A stretch of 64,000 nt of DNA from Medicago truncatula. Its lineage: Eukaryota; Streptophyta; Magnoliopsida; Fabales; Fabaceae. The stretch lies in contig NC_053047.1 in the NCBI RefSeq assembly GCF_003473485.1, positions 10,741,001 to 10,805,000 of the forward strand. The letters are read 5' to 3'. The notes under the pieces are model-generated. The model was not told the DNA's origin. It worked only from the letters and a program-made list of their open reading frames with translations, and made no database searches. Below, in pieces: positions 12,066 to 24,354 of this stretch. The first letter of the stretch is position 1; each line of letters starts with the position of its first letter. The position numbers and the translations under genes were made by a program.

Positions 12066-13860
12066 AACAATACCCTCCCAGACCTTAAAGACGTAAAAAT
12101 GTCACCCCAAAGATAAAGCTACTAAGACCTCACTTTAGGCCCACCAACTAAAATTTATTTTTCTATTAAATTTTATAAACAAAAATGACTCATATGCAGA
12201 AAAAAAATTGTCACATATATTAAAACTTGTTTTAAGCCCCAATATTAAACTTTATTGACCCAACTGTAAGACAAAATTGCAACTTTTTGCTGTTCTCCCT
12301 ACACTTGCAAAGAAAAGCGAGACAAATACCATCAATTTATAAAGAGAAAAAAAAAACTATTTTTTTATGAAGGGACTTATTTGTCGATTCAAAAAATTAT
12401 TATATTTATCTCTTTCTTATTTCTCTTCTATTTTTCTAGTACCAAACAATCAAATCAGTTACATTTTTTATTTCTTTCTCTCTTTTCCGACTCTCTCACA
12501 CATTTCTCTCTTCAGAGCTTCGCATAAAAACCAAACACGCTATTAACGTTAATTGACCCCTTAATCATCATACCTATATCCTAGCTATCCTTTGAGGCAA
12601 CCAACCTAGACTCTTCATAATTGCTTCATTACCATCTTTGAATGGAATCATATTTTAGACCGGATAATATAGACATTGTATTGCAATGTCATCTATGTGA
12701 CCAATCGTGTTATTATTGTCATCAATATGGTTGATATGAGTTGGTTTGAAATTTGAAGGATAAGGTTAAAAAAATTATTTTGCTTAGTCCAAGACATGAA
12801 TTGATGTTATATCTTTACACGTTTTTGGCTTTTTTTCGTACAGCAAGGATCAATGTTTTATATCAGTATAACATTTTAGGATTGTCATAAAGATATTTTC
12901 ATATCATCTTTAAGATTTTATTTTTGAAGTTTTCAACAGCATTGATCTAAATTTACAACAGCATTGACAGGGACGTTTCACATTGTATACAATATATATG
13001 AGTCGGGGTTCGAACCCTAAATTCTCAGTTTATTCATCGAGGTGAACTTTTAGCCATTATGTAATTTAGCAAAAAAAAAAATATGATTGTTCTAATAAAT
13101 AAAAAAGTCTCATGTTAGTCGATAATAACGTTAATTCATAAACAACAATCATACTTTTCAACCCAACGAAATATATTTTGCAAAGACAATCACGATGATT
13201 CATATAAGGTTAATGACAGACAATGCTTTGAAAACATAATGTTGTAAACTTGAGGTCGGAACAACAATAAACTATACTTAAATTTAAAAAGTAATTACAA
13301 TAAATTGTTCTTAACTTTGTTAACTACACTTATAATATTTAGGAAGGTAGTAAAACTTTAACCTATTCAATATTAAACTTATCTCTATCAATAATGTCGA
13401 TATTGATAGATTTAACACTTTTACCTTAGTTTGAACTTCGAATAGAGAACCTTACAATTGTGTGTTTGAATATCAGATGGTGGTTGACATTTTCTCTAAT
13501 GAAAAAACAAAAATTATTAACCTATTTCTCAAAAATAGTTCCTTGAATATGGGAGAGAAGAGCTATAGTTAGTACTATTACTTTTCTTCACCCACCGGAA
13601 ACTAAAACAAAGTACGAACCCGACAAAATCATTTACTAATATTTATGACTTTCTAATTTTTTAACCGAAAATATTTATGACTTCTAACTATCACAATCCG
13701 ACTTTTAACTTTCTTTACCAACTTTCTTTACCAACATAAACAGTGCCTAAAATAAAAATATTACCCAACCTTTAAAGTACTATTCTCTATATCATCATTA
13801 TGTTTCCCTTACTCTATTCATTATTATTTATTTATATTTTATGAAAACCCTACTTGAGTC
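12066..13860. other. intergenic, with one SINE-like relic and the KCS upstream region
   Basis: Most of the stretch is AT-rich and shows no gene. At about 12962-13070 the minus strand carries a pol III-like A-box region and the B-box GGGTTCGAACCCC, indicating an old tRNA-derived SINE. The last hundred bases are the KCS core promoter region. Confidence 0.5.
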
Positions 13861-13865
13861 ATTCC

Positions 13866-13873
13866 TATATAAA
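13866..13873 (+). promoter_or_regulatory. TATA box of the KCS gene
   Basis: TATATAAA in the context TTCCTATATAAATTACC, about 65-70 bp upstream of the chosen ATG at 13938. This leaves room for a short 5' untranslated region and supports that start. Confidence 0.65.
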
Positions 13874-13937
13874 TTACCTCAAATATACTTCTATTGTCTC
13901 ACACAATATCATATAGCTATACCTATCCTTTTCAACA

Positions 13938-14835
13938 ATGTTGAAGCATTTCTATTTGATATCAAACATAATGAACATTTTGTTCATGTCACTTTTAATA
14001 GTAATAGCTACATCATATGTAGGTTGTTTTTATGTCAATGATGAATATTGCAATCCTCAACCATCAATATTGATAAAATCATTTTGTTTAGCTACTTCCT
14101 TAGTTTACTACATTTTCATGACTAGACCAAACAAAATATACCTAGTAGATTTTGCATGTCACAAACCAAAAAACAATTGTCTTTGCACAAAAGAAATGTT
14201 GTTGGAAAGAGCAAACAATTTTGGTTTTCTTAATGAAGAAAGTTTCATTTTGATTCATAAGATTTTAGAAAGGTCTGGTGTGGGACCCACCACTTATGTT
14301 CCTGAAGCATTATTGGAAATGCCACCAAGACTAACACTTGATGAAGCAAGAAATGAATCAAATTTAGTTCTTTTTGGAGCTGTTGATGAACTTCTTGAGA
14401 AAACCAAAGTTGAAGCTAAAGATATTGGAATTCTTGTGGTGAATTGTTGTTTATTTAATCCTACACCATCACTTTCAGATACTATTGTTAATCATTATAA
14501 ACTTAGAGGAAATATTTTGATCTATAATCTTAGTGGTATGGGATGCAGTGCTGGTGTTATTGCGGTGGATTTTGCCAAACGGCTTCTTGAGGTAGTTTTT
14601 TCTCTCTTTATTTTATACATATCTTAATTTGTAGAACTTTATACTAAAAATAATTAATTATTTGTCAAAAAAAGAGTACAAAATTAATTGAGGAAACCTT
14701 ATTTTTGTGATATTGCTTCTTGTTTGTCGGTTTTGTTTTATACTTGTTTGTTGGTACAATTACTAGACATTTTTGGTTTTTTTTTTAATAAGTAGGACCA
14801 TTGAGAGACCCAAATTTTTTTTAATAGTAGAAGTA

Positions 14836-14885
<50 letters not shown>

Positions 14886-15044
14886 TTTAAAAAAAGTAAA
14901 CAATTATTTAACCATTCATCAATTTCATATAATTTTCCATCTAATTCTTTATAATATTTATAGCAGAGATATCAATATGTATTTATGGTAAAAAAAAAAA
15001 ATTAGAACAATATGACTTTTTTTTTAAAGAACAATATCACACAC

Positions 15045-15124
<80 letters not shown>

Positions 15125-17318
15125 CATTATTAAAAAATATATAAGTTAGTGGGAGCTAAAGCACAAGCTCCAACCTATAGGTCCGTATCTGAGTAGGACT
15201 AAGGTAGTTTGGTTTTAGTTATTTTTTAGGTTATTTAAATATAGCCAAAGTGTAGCTTTAAATATTTATTATCTATTTGTCCAAAAAAAAAAAAAAAATT
15301 ATCTCATTTTAACTATTTTTCTCTACAATAAATAAATACAGATAATTTTAACAAAATAATAGTTATTAGTTTAATACTCTCTGCAGTCTCAAATTTAAAC
15401 AAATAAAAAAAGTGTAGTTGGTCCAAATTTAGATCAATAACGTAGACTTTTTTGTATACATTAACTTGAGACCGAGCAATATATTTTAGTGACTAAATAG
15501 AAAAATAGTGATACTTGAGTAACTAAATTAAATATATACTCAATTCTCGTAAACTTAACTCAATTGATATGGACAATGCATAATATATGCAAGATCTGAA
15601 GTTCGAACCCCAACCACCACCAAACAAATATTTACTCAAATCATTAACTATTAATATTACATAACACATACATATGTTTGAACACTATCATTTAATGTGG
15701 TTCTACCCATGCTTTAGGAATTAGTCTTTATAGTTAACTGCATATAATACAAATTCACACACAAAAAAGAAAACACATGCATATGTTTGAACACTATATC
15801 TCTTTCTTGAACTCCTTATGAAAGAACGTTATTTTTCATTTTATTTACGTAATTATTTTATGAGGTAAATAAGTTAGTTTGATGAGAGGGAAAACATTGA
15901 ATTGATAAGGAAATACAACTTCACATATACCTACAACTATATATATATATATAGATTTTTTAGGAACATATGGAGCCAACCTAATCTGATCGACCACCAC
16001 ATTATTTTGGTACCTATCAAAAAGTATAAGCAATAAATATAGAAGACATAGGTGCATATAGTTATTACAGACAAGTAACTCCATATATTGTTTTCTCATA
16101 TAATTGGTCCAAAAAAATGCATCTTCCAATATATCTGTTCACTCACAGTTTCGATATGTTCGTACAGTTTCGGTGTGAATCATAGGTCCATTATTGAATT
16201 AAAGATTCTGACACTTTCATATAGCAATAACAACTATAATAATGATGATGATGATGATGCACATTTTTCTGAAGTAACTTTAATATTTTTACTAGTGATA
16301 ATCAATAAGTAGAACATGATTGTTAATGCTAACAAAGTTAATACACACATAGACATATACAAATAAAATTTATCAATTATTTTTTATTTTTGAATCTTTA
16401 ATAAGTGCTTTTAGGGCACTGGTTAGTATAACCCTAAAAAAAAATAACAAACATGATATTCAATATCCTTGCTGGTTACATGAAATTTGTTTCTAACTAA
16501 GTAAGCTTGATTATTATGACATGCAATTACAGGCACACCCAAACTCATATGCATTAGTGCTAAGTACAGAAAATCAAATCTCAAGCTTATACAAAGGCAA
16601 TAACCCTTCAATGCTCCTTACTAATTGTCTCTTTCGAATGGGTGGATCGGCAGCCCTACTCTCAAGTCATCCATCGGACCGTAGCCGCTCAAAATATCAG
16701 TTGGTGCATTCGTTGCGCACTCATGTAGGTGCCGATGACAGCAGTTACCAATGCGTCTTTCAGGAAGAGGACGAAAAAGAAATAGTCGGTGTTAAACTAT
16801 CGAAGGATCTCATGAATGTTGCTAGGGACGCACTTCGTGTACACATAACATCGCTCGGTCCATTAGTCCTCCCAATTTCGGAAAAACTCAAGTATGTGAA
16901 AAATTTAGTTGAGAGGAAGATTTTGAAGAAGAAGATCGAACCATACATGCCAAATTTCAAGTTAGCGTTCGATCAATTTTGCATGCATACGGGCGGTAGA
17001 GCAGTTCTTGATCGGATGCAAAAGAGTCTTGAGCTTGATGATTTTCATATGGAGCCTTCAAGAATGACACTATATAGATATGGTAACACATCATCAAGTT
17101 CTGTTTGGTATGAATTGTCTTATTGTGAAGCTAAGGGGAGAGTTAAAAAGGGACATAAGATTTGGCAAATGGCTTTTGGATCTGGATTTAAGGTTAATAC
17201 TGCTGTTTGGTATGCTTTGAAGAATGTTGATCCTAAATCATTGAAAAATGCTTGGATGGATGAGATTGATGATTTTCCTGTTCCATTGCCAATGAACAAA
17301 CATATGATTAAAGCATAG
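13938..17318 (+). CDS. 3-ketoacyl-CoA synthase (KCS, FAE1 family)
   Basis: Two exons, 13938-14591 and 16533-17318, joined in phase 0 across a GT-AG intron of 1941 bp, give 479 aa, close to the usual length of plant KCS enzymes. The enzyme condenses malonyl-CoA with a long-chain acyl-CoA, the first and chain-length-determining step of very-long-chain fatty-acid elongation in the endoplasmic reticulum (waxes, suberin, sphingolipids, seed oil). Two hydrophobic N-terminal segments (about residues 10-30 and 47-62) match the family's membrane anchors. The catalytic triad is intact: Cys203 in LSGMGCSAG, His370 in FCMHTGGRAV and Asn403 in YRYGNTSSS, with spacing as in FAE1. The C-terminal AFGSGFKVNTAVW motif is also present. 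The subfamily is not certain. The intron holds two TA microsatellites and a SINE. Confidence 0.95.
14838..14881. repeat. TA microsatellite in the KCS intron
   Basis: About 20 perfect TA repeats in the single KCS intron. A longer relative lies 170 bp downstream. Confidence 0.9.
15048..15122. repeat. long TA microsatellite in the KCS intron
   Basis: More than 35 uninterrupted TA repeats. Expected to be highly length-variable and able to form cruciforms. Confidence 0.92.
15546..15625 (+). mobile_element. tRNA-derived SINE relic in the KCS intron
   Basis: An A-box-like CTTAACTCAATTGATATGG is followed about 45 bp later by a B-box AGTTCGAACCCC, in the usual SINE spacing. Decayed; no clear target-site duplication. 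Confidence 0.55.
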
Positions 17319-18035
17319 TTTATAACTTTCATGTCTTGTTTGTGCTTTATGTGTCTTGTAAGATTACTTAGGTTTAGTTTTATGCGTGTTATGTTATTTA
17401 TTTGAGAATAATTATGTACTCTAATGTTGTGTGATGTGATGTGTGCTGAGATTATTGATTAGAATATTCGGCCAGTTATGTAGTTGAATTGAACTGAAAT
17501 TTCTATTTAATGATTGATGAAAGTTTCCAACATATATTAGAATTTTCACATTTTGAATAGTAATGAATTAAACTCAAGTTACTGGACCAACATCTGGTTG
17601 GTGTGATAGGTAAAGAACTCAAGTGATTTGATTGAATATTGACTTTTGTGCATAAAGAAACTTGGTTTGGAAGAAAAAATCTATCTTGTATTTATAACAT
17701 GTATGATGATGAAAGAGAATGTGTTCTAAGATGTTGTTATGAGTTTGATCCAAATTCATAACAACATCTTCGTGTTCGAATTGCCGTATAAATTTTTTAT
17801 AGTTCTTTGTTGAGTTTTTAAGATGAGTAATGACGAAAGGGAATATGTTCAAAACAACGATGTTGGAACTCCTTTCCTCCATCATCACTCATCTTATAAC
17901 CAACATGTTTATAACAACATTCGACATTTAATTTTCTTAGTTCTTTGTTGAGTTTATAAAAAATGCAACAAACACGCCTATTTAAATAAATTTTTGAGTG
18001 TCTTGAATCACATAAACTATCGGTGCATCCTTAAC
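17319..18035. other. KCS 3' region with a perfect hairpin
   Basis: Sequence after the KCS stop with no further gene. It contains a perfect 15-bp inverted repeat (AAGATGTTGTTATGA at 17728-17742 against 17756-17770) around a 13-base loop. Confidence 0.6.
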
Positions 18036-20308
18036 CACACAAAAAATGGGAACCGCAACAGTTAACTGCTGCTAGTGCCAACAACAGTTAACTACCGATC
18101 TAACCAACGATAGTTAATAGCAGCTGACACCAACGACAGTTAACTATTGTGGTTTCCTGATAACAAAAACATACAACTTTCTTGATAGAATTGTTGTTTT
18201 ATTTTACATATAAACTTTCCTTCATTCATACTTTGATTCAATCATTCATAAAATCATCATACATCCATTCTAACCAAAGTCATTCATATCATTTATGAAA
18301 TAAATATAATACATTCAAATCATTCATTAACACAAGAAATGATCAAGTCATTAATTTACATCCCCTTTAAAACCAAAACTAAAAACGATCAAGTAATTAA
18401 TCCTACGAATTACATGAACGTACAAGTCAAAACAAAAATAAAGCATTGTGCCATGTCCCGCCCATGCTTCTGCTTCCTCAACTGCTTCCTTGTTCTGCTA
18501 ACGGAATATGTAGAAGCTGGTATGCATGTTTCCCTAATCATGTGCAAGTAATCACGATACTCCTCAGATGTGAAGTCACCACTCAAACCCTCATCACACA
18601 AGTTGACATAACTCATTATGATACTCAGGGAATCGAACCTATCTTTGGTATGGTCATGCTCAATGATTTGTTCTCATTAGCTGGCCTAAGAGGATCTCCC
18701 CTGATAGAACTATACCAAGTATCTTGATGTGTGCTGCAATCGAACCTCCACCACCAGACCCCACTATGTCTAAGGTATGACCTGCACACAGAAATCCAAG
18801 AAAGCCTGAACTACCTGGGCAACACCAAGAACACGCACATAATGGTGATATAGGGATGTCTTGCACGTGTTTGTATTGTCTCTTTACCTGCTCAGGTAAG
18901 TGATCAAAAACCTTCTCTTGACTGCACATAATTCATATGGTCATCGTAGGGACTGAATACCACGTCATCCACTTTCAGACGATCAAGGATCAACCAGTAC
19001 GAGCCCGAATTAGCATGACCCCTATTAGGAATGGATCGGGTTGTGCGTGGGGTATACAGTGCGTGAAAAAAAAACTTATATTAACATTTTAAAATAAGAA
19101 ATATAAAATCAGATACACAAACATAACAAATATATATCATTACCTACAGTAAGGTCATGTTTCCCCCAATGATTTTTTCGCGCAGTTAGTAGCGTAGCTA
19201 AGATTATGATAAGGGAAAGCCAAGGCCATCCCACCATATGACCATTCATGTATCGTGCACAAATTCTGCATCGTCTCAAGATATATCAACTCGATGTGCC
19301 TATTGCTCTTACAAGTGAGAAAACTACATTCGAACAGATATAGCAAGAAACACCTCATGCACTAGAGGTGACGGTTATTTCTCTCCACCATTTCCTCCCT
19401 CGCAGTTGGATTTGATAAATTATTTGGTAAGATGCTCCTTATAGATTTGCATCAGTGAAGGATAAGTGATATTATCACCATACTCTTTGACACATTTTTT
19501 TTATGGCAACAACCTCAAAAACACCGATCAACTCAGTCATAAGCGCAACTCCTACCTCATGGAGACCTTTTTATCATGACTCAACATCTTCCCTTTAATG
19601 GGAATGTGTAGTATACACGCCACATCATCCAATGTAACGATCGTCTCCCCTGCAGAAAAATGGAAACTATTAGTCTCTTCATGCTACCTCTTGGACAGGG
19701 CAGTAAGCATAACATGACTCACATTCATGAACCCCTTAAAATGCAATGGAAAAAGACCAAAATCATGAATGGGACCCCAAAACCAATTCAAATTATATGT
19801 TGGGCGTGAAATATCTTCTACCTTACCCCCATGTCCAATGCACCCGAGTACACCTCTTTCACGTATCTGAACTAAAAAAAAAATTAAACAATTAATTAAA
19901 AAGAAACGATAACATAAAAATTTAAATGAATACAAACAAACATATAAAAATCTCTATATTTAAGATTGAAACATATAAAACACTTATTTCTACAACTCTA
20001 AACTGTAACATACAAAACAAAAAATATGATAACAATATGAATTAAAAATAAATACTTGTAATTTGGTTGATGAGTTGATTGAAGTTGAAGAAAATGGATG
20101 GAGTTGGTTTGAGGGAGTTTTTTTATTTTTTTATTTTTTTATTTTTTTTTATGTTTTGGACATATGATAAGGGTTGTTGTTCTGTCCTAACATAAGTCCA
20201 AATTACAACGATAATTAACTACCATTGTAAGAACGACAGTTAACTACCGCCTAATCAGTGCCAGCGGCAGTTAACCGTCTTTTCAAGGTTTTTGGTCTTT
20301 TACTAGTG
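18036..20308. mobile_element. putative CACTA-like element carrying a plant-mobile-domain gene fragment
   Basis: The right end is ...TTTTACTAGTG, which reads CACTAGTAAAAGACC in reverse. The left end begins CACACAAAAAATGGGAACC. Both sub-terminal regions (18050-18160 and 20205-20280) contain repeated copies of a motif around ACAGTTAACTACCG in both orientations, as in CACTA elements. The interior holds a decayed minus-strand gene of the plant mobile domain family. No matching 3-bp target-site duplication was found and the left terminus has drifted, so the class call is tentative. The shared sub-terminal repeats make it clear that the block is one mobile unit. Confidence 0.6.
18410..20060 (-). pseudogene. 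plant mobile domain (MAIN/PP7-long-form-like) pseudogene
   Basis: Reading the minus strand from 19935 downwards recovers blocks typical of the plant mobile domain found in MAIN-like and 'phosphatase 7 long form' proteins. These are PHDFGLFPLHFKG-type sequence at 19700-19800, GETIVTLDDVACILHIPIKG at about 19585-19654, a tract at 19155-19358 with RCFLLYLFECSFLTCKSN and SYGGMALAFPYHNL, then WLILDRLKVDDVVFSPYDDH near 18940-19000 and HLPEQVKRQYKHVQDIP near 18850-18910. The order is colinear with the family, but frameshifts and stops separate the blocks, so it cannot encode an intact protein. It lies wholly inside the mobile unit and is probably a captured or transposon-associated copy. Confidence 0.7.
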
Positions 20309-21302
20309 CTTGTGAGCAATTTTATGTGTGACAAGAACAATTTCCGTTGGACGTGATCCAACATAGAATAAATGAAAAAGTAGACAAATACTTAATTCGA
20401 TTATATTTATAAAAAATATTTGACTTTTTTGATTCATGGTATAAATGATGTATTTGATATATATTTTAGACAGTATACATCAATTACTCAATAAATTTAA
20501 AAAATTAATTTTTGCTTATAAATAGGACCGGAGAAGTACTAAATTAAAAGTTCATATGTAGTGTAGGGCTATTTTCCAAAACTTTGGAAAAAGAGTCCCC
20601 TCCTCAATCATTAGCAGCAATGATTCTATTGGGAGGAGAATCCCTACCTCTTGGTGTTGGGGATAAATTTGAAGTTGGAACCAAAGAAGTAAAATTTGAA
20701 AAGAAGTATGAATGATCAAACTATAAACGCCTGTCCAAAGAAGTAGTCTTGAAAGATATGATGTTCAAACTACTCATTAAAGTAAATGATAAAGGTCAAG
20801 TATATGTATATCAAATTACTCGATACATTAATTATGAATTAAGATTCAAACATTGATTCGTTACGCTAAATAAATCTCAACTTTTGTTGATATTTGATTG
20901 ACTCAAACTAATAAAATAACATAACTTTTTTTTTTTGAATAAAGCATAACTTTTTTTTTTAAATGGTCAAAGTTGGTAATGTTAGTATTTTGGTGAGAAT
21001 GAAGTTCTTATTATTGATCTTCTTATCACTTTAGGTCTTTAACTCACATTCTAATCATGAGAGACTTAATTATTATCGTTGAAAATAATATGAACAAATC
21101 GTGCAAAAGAATTAATTCTACTTATACATCACTTAAAAACAAGTTCAAATTAATGTTAAAAAGAGAATAAGATAAACTCGGAATATCAATACTATAGTAA
21201 CGAAGATGTCCAATTTTTTTAAGGAAACCGGAGGAAGAGAGAGATAGAGATAGAGAGGGGTTAAAAAGTCATTGTCCCAAAAAAATCTATATTTAAGATT
21301 GA
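20309..21302. other. intergenic
   Basis: No supportable gene. Around 20395-20560 a stretch ending in ATAGGACCGGAGAAGTACT resembles a worn Stowaway-type MITE. Confidence 0.4.
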
Positions 21303-21311
21303 AACATCTTA

Positions 21312-21555
21312 GGGTTAAATAAGAAAATAATCCCTCTAAATATACCAACATATTTTAGTCTTCATAAAATATTCGTTAAGTTATTGGTTCCTTCAAAAAA
21401 TTTCATTCATAACATTAGTCCCTGCTCTACATTGAGAACATAGATTAATTCAATTGATGAAAATTCTTAGAAGGACCAACAACCTATAGAATATTTTAAG
21501 GAGATTAAAATCAAATGTTACTGTATTTAAGGGGATCATTTACTTTATTTAACCC
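21312..21555. mobile_element. MITE with 9-bp target-site duplication (Mutator-like)
   Basis: Terminal inverted repeats GGGTTAAATAAGAAAATAAT and, in reverse from the right end, GGGTTAAATAAAGTAAATGA. The perfect 9-bp direct repeat AACATCTTA flanks both sides (21303-21311 and 21556-21564). A 9-bp duplication is characteristic of Mutator-like elements. The element is 244 bp and non-coding. Confidence 0.85.
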
Positions 21556-21564
21556 AACATCTTA

Positions 21565-23255
21565 TCATGTCATTATTAGCTAGGCTTGAACAAACATTAC
21601 TGCTTTTGTGGAGGAAATCTAGATTAGCATTGTCTGGATGTATTGTCTGAGAAAAATGTGATATTTATAGAAATGGACCACATACTAAGCATTACCTTTG
21701 TTATTTATTACACATTTGCTTTAAATTTAATGACACTGGTGGATAAGTTATTGCTGAAATACTTTAGCTTCCAATTAAGAAAAGACAATGACATGAATTC
21801 AGGAGTTCAGTCACAAGCTATTCAAGGTAACGGTCCAAATTATTTGAAAAGAAAAAAGAAAAAAAACAATATATTATTCTATATGGAAATATCTACTTTG
21901 AGTAGAACCGGTAATGAACTGAACTAACACAAATTTAGATTGAACTTAATTCGATAATTAATTCATTGAATTTGTTTTATAAACCTAGTTTGATTTATAT
22001 GTCCCTTAGTTAGTTTTTTGTATTGATATTTGAGATTAAAGTTTAAGAAACAAATGTAGTCTCTCTTTTTAGTTCATTTGATTGACACTATAGTATTTGT
22101 CCCCACAACCACATCTTATTAAGAAATATCTACATGTCATAACAACAATACTTTGCACGATTATACCAACATGTTTGTACCTTGTGGGGCTTCATAGATG
22201 TCTTATTATTTCTAATATTTTTTATTTAATAGCCTAATTAATTTTATGTTTGATTTTAATGTTTTTTAAGAAATTATTTTCTCAAAGTATTATTATTGTC
22301 GACGTATTGATGTCAATGTCGTACTGCCTCAATTTTTATTGTCAACTGTTTGTATACGTATATATACTATCGATGATTCTATTTAATATGCACAAGTAAA
22401 ATAGTTTTGCACCATAAATAAATGTGTTTTTTTTTCAGCATTAAATCAGCAAATCTCATCGTATCAAATTTGATTAAAGATCAGATTTATTTTTTTTTTT
22501 GGTTACAAAAGATCAGATTTATTGATCTAACTGTTAAAATTAATTTATGTATAATGCAAAAATTATCTTAGCTAAGACTTGGCTGCCAACAATTATTACG
22601 ACTATGCTTCTCACATCTACCCTTAAAGTGATGTATCTATTAAAGGAGCTTTTTCTTAAAGAGCGTTGGACCAATACAAGGCAGGACTCTTATTTTTTGT
22701 TGGAAAATTTGATATCTTACTAGTTTCATTGTCTCTTAGCGAGGAAGTCATTTAAAAGCAGAGCAAGATTCTTTATGCACTAATTCACAGAAATTAGCAT
22801 TTGAAAGATTCGGACTGCGATCTCGAAATGAACATATTTTAAAGTCTCAAATCTACATCATTATGTCAATCCTTGAGGGAGACTCCAACTAATCCCTTAC
22901 CTCTTACAAACGATCATAATCCTCTTCTTATCCCTCCTTTCACAATATCTTTCTATCACTCTTTAAATTTTAGAGCGGATATCAAAAGAGAAAAATTATA
23001 AGGAAAGAAGATCGAGAAAGAAGATCCACAGAGACAATGACTAGAAGGAGATGATCCAATTTAATTTTCATCACATAGACCAATTCGAATGATCAACCGC
23101 AATCTCCAATTCCTTAACACCTAAAATAATGACAAGCTATAGGTGTCTGGTCTTTGTAACAGATTCTGGGTGATTCATCATATTAGCACACCTTGTGCGG
23201 GGTGAATTTATCCTTCTTTGAGCAATATATTTCATTCTGATTTGTTAAAAAAAAA
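21565..23255. other. intergenic
   Basis: AT-rich stretch in which I can support neither a gene nor a delimited repeat. Open frames are short and of low complexity. Confidence 0.45.
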
Positions 23256-23256
23256 G

Positions 23257-23663
23257 ACTTAATTACTCTTTTGGTCCCTTAACTTATTTTTTGGTTTCGT
23301 TTTGGTTCCTTAACTATTAAAAGTTTCTTTTCGGTCCCATAACTTATTTTTGGGTTTTCTTTTGGTCCCTTAACTATTAAAAGTTTCATTTTGGTCCCTT
23401 AACTTATTTTTTGGTTTCATTTTGATTCCTTAACTCTAATACATTCATCCTAACATAAAGGACCAAAGTGGTTGACGGAGGAAGAGTTAAGGGACCAAAA
23501 CGAAACCAAAAAGTAAGTTAAATGACCAAAACGAAACTTTTAATAGTTAAGGGACCAAAACGAAATCAAAAAGTAAGTTAAGGGACCAAAACGAAACTTT
23601 TAATAGTTAAGGGATCAAAACGAAACCAAAAAATAAGTTAAGGGACCAAAAGAGTAATTAAGC
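23257..23663. repeat. foldback element with internal tandem units
   Basis: The left half is built of tandem units of the type TTTTGGTCCCTTAACTTATT...TTTCGTTTTGG, and the right half is their reverse complement (AAGGGACCAAAACGAAAC...). The two arms, each close to 190 bp, can therefore form a long hairpin around a short centre near 23440-23490. The ends read CTTAATTACTCTTTTGGTCC on both sides. Both flanks are A-rich, so a target-site duplication cannot be defined. The element is non-coding and belongs to a common foldback or MITE type. Confidence 0.8.
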
Positions 23664-24354
23664 CAAAAAAAAAAAAAAAACAAGCTGTTATTTTAAAAAA
23701 AAAAAATCATTCTACAATAATCAAACATGTCAAGATGTAATGATGAAGAAGAAATCATCCATCTCGTTACAACTAGAATTACTTATTCTATAAATAGTGT
23801 CGCTTGGACCGATGCTAATTTTTTAAATTTAAACTATGCAAAAAGATTGGAGTTTTGGAGTTTTTAAATTGTGAAAAATCTGAAATTATAGATTTTTTTT
23901 GAATGTTTATTGTAAAAACATGAAGAGCAAATTAAAAGTGAGATTTACAATAAATGTTGGGTATAAGAACCTAGGGAGGAGAGGTCCCATGTTACAGTAT
24001 ATTTTTCATTTAGTTATCTCTTTGGAACATGGGCCCTATTCTTCATGTTTGAGCAATTCTTTATAAAAATTACATTACTAGGCTGCCTCATTTGAACGTA
24101 CAACATTGGTGTTTTTTTGGGTGCATATACTTCCAAATTGATGTAAGTTGAGGAAAATACCGATTAATTTGGTGGTTTTTTCTCACTATTATTTTTTTTC
24201 TTTTTCCTTTATTTGTATACCATAAGTGAAGGATATCGAGTTAGAAGGGATTTATACCTTCACACTCGAAATCACCATATCCTTCAGATAAATATTTTTA
24301 TCAACATAAAGATTAAATAATCTACTAAAACAATCTTTCAAGGTGACTTTGCAG

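Noticed and set aside
14773..14991. ORF with a run of alternating Ile and Tyr
   Set aside because: It is a translation of the TA microsatellite in the KCS intron.
23265..23660. Possible CRISPR-like array because of regularly spaced repeats
   Set aside because: The repeats form two inverted arms without unique spacers in a plant genome; it is a foldback element.
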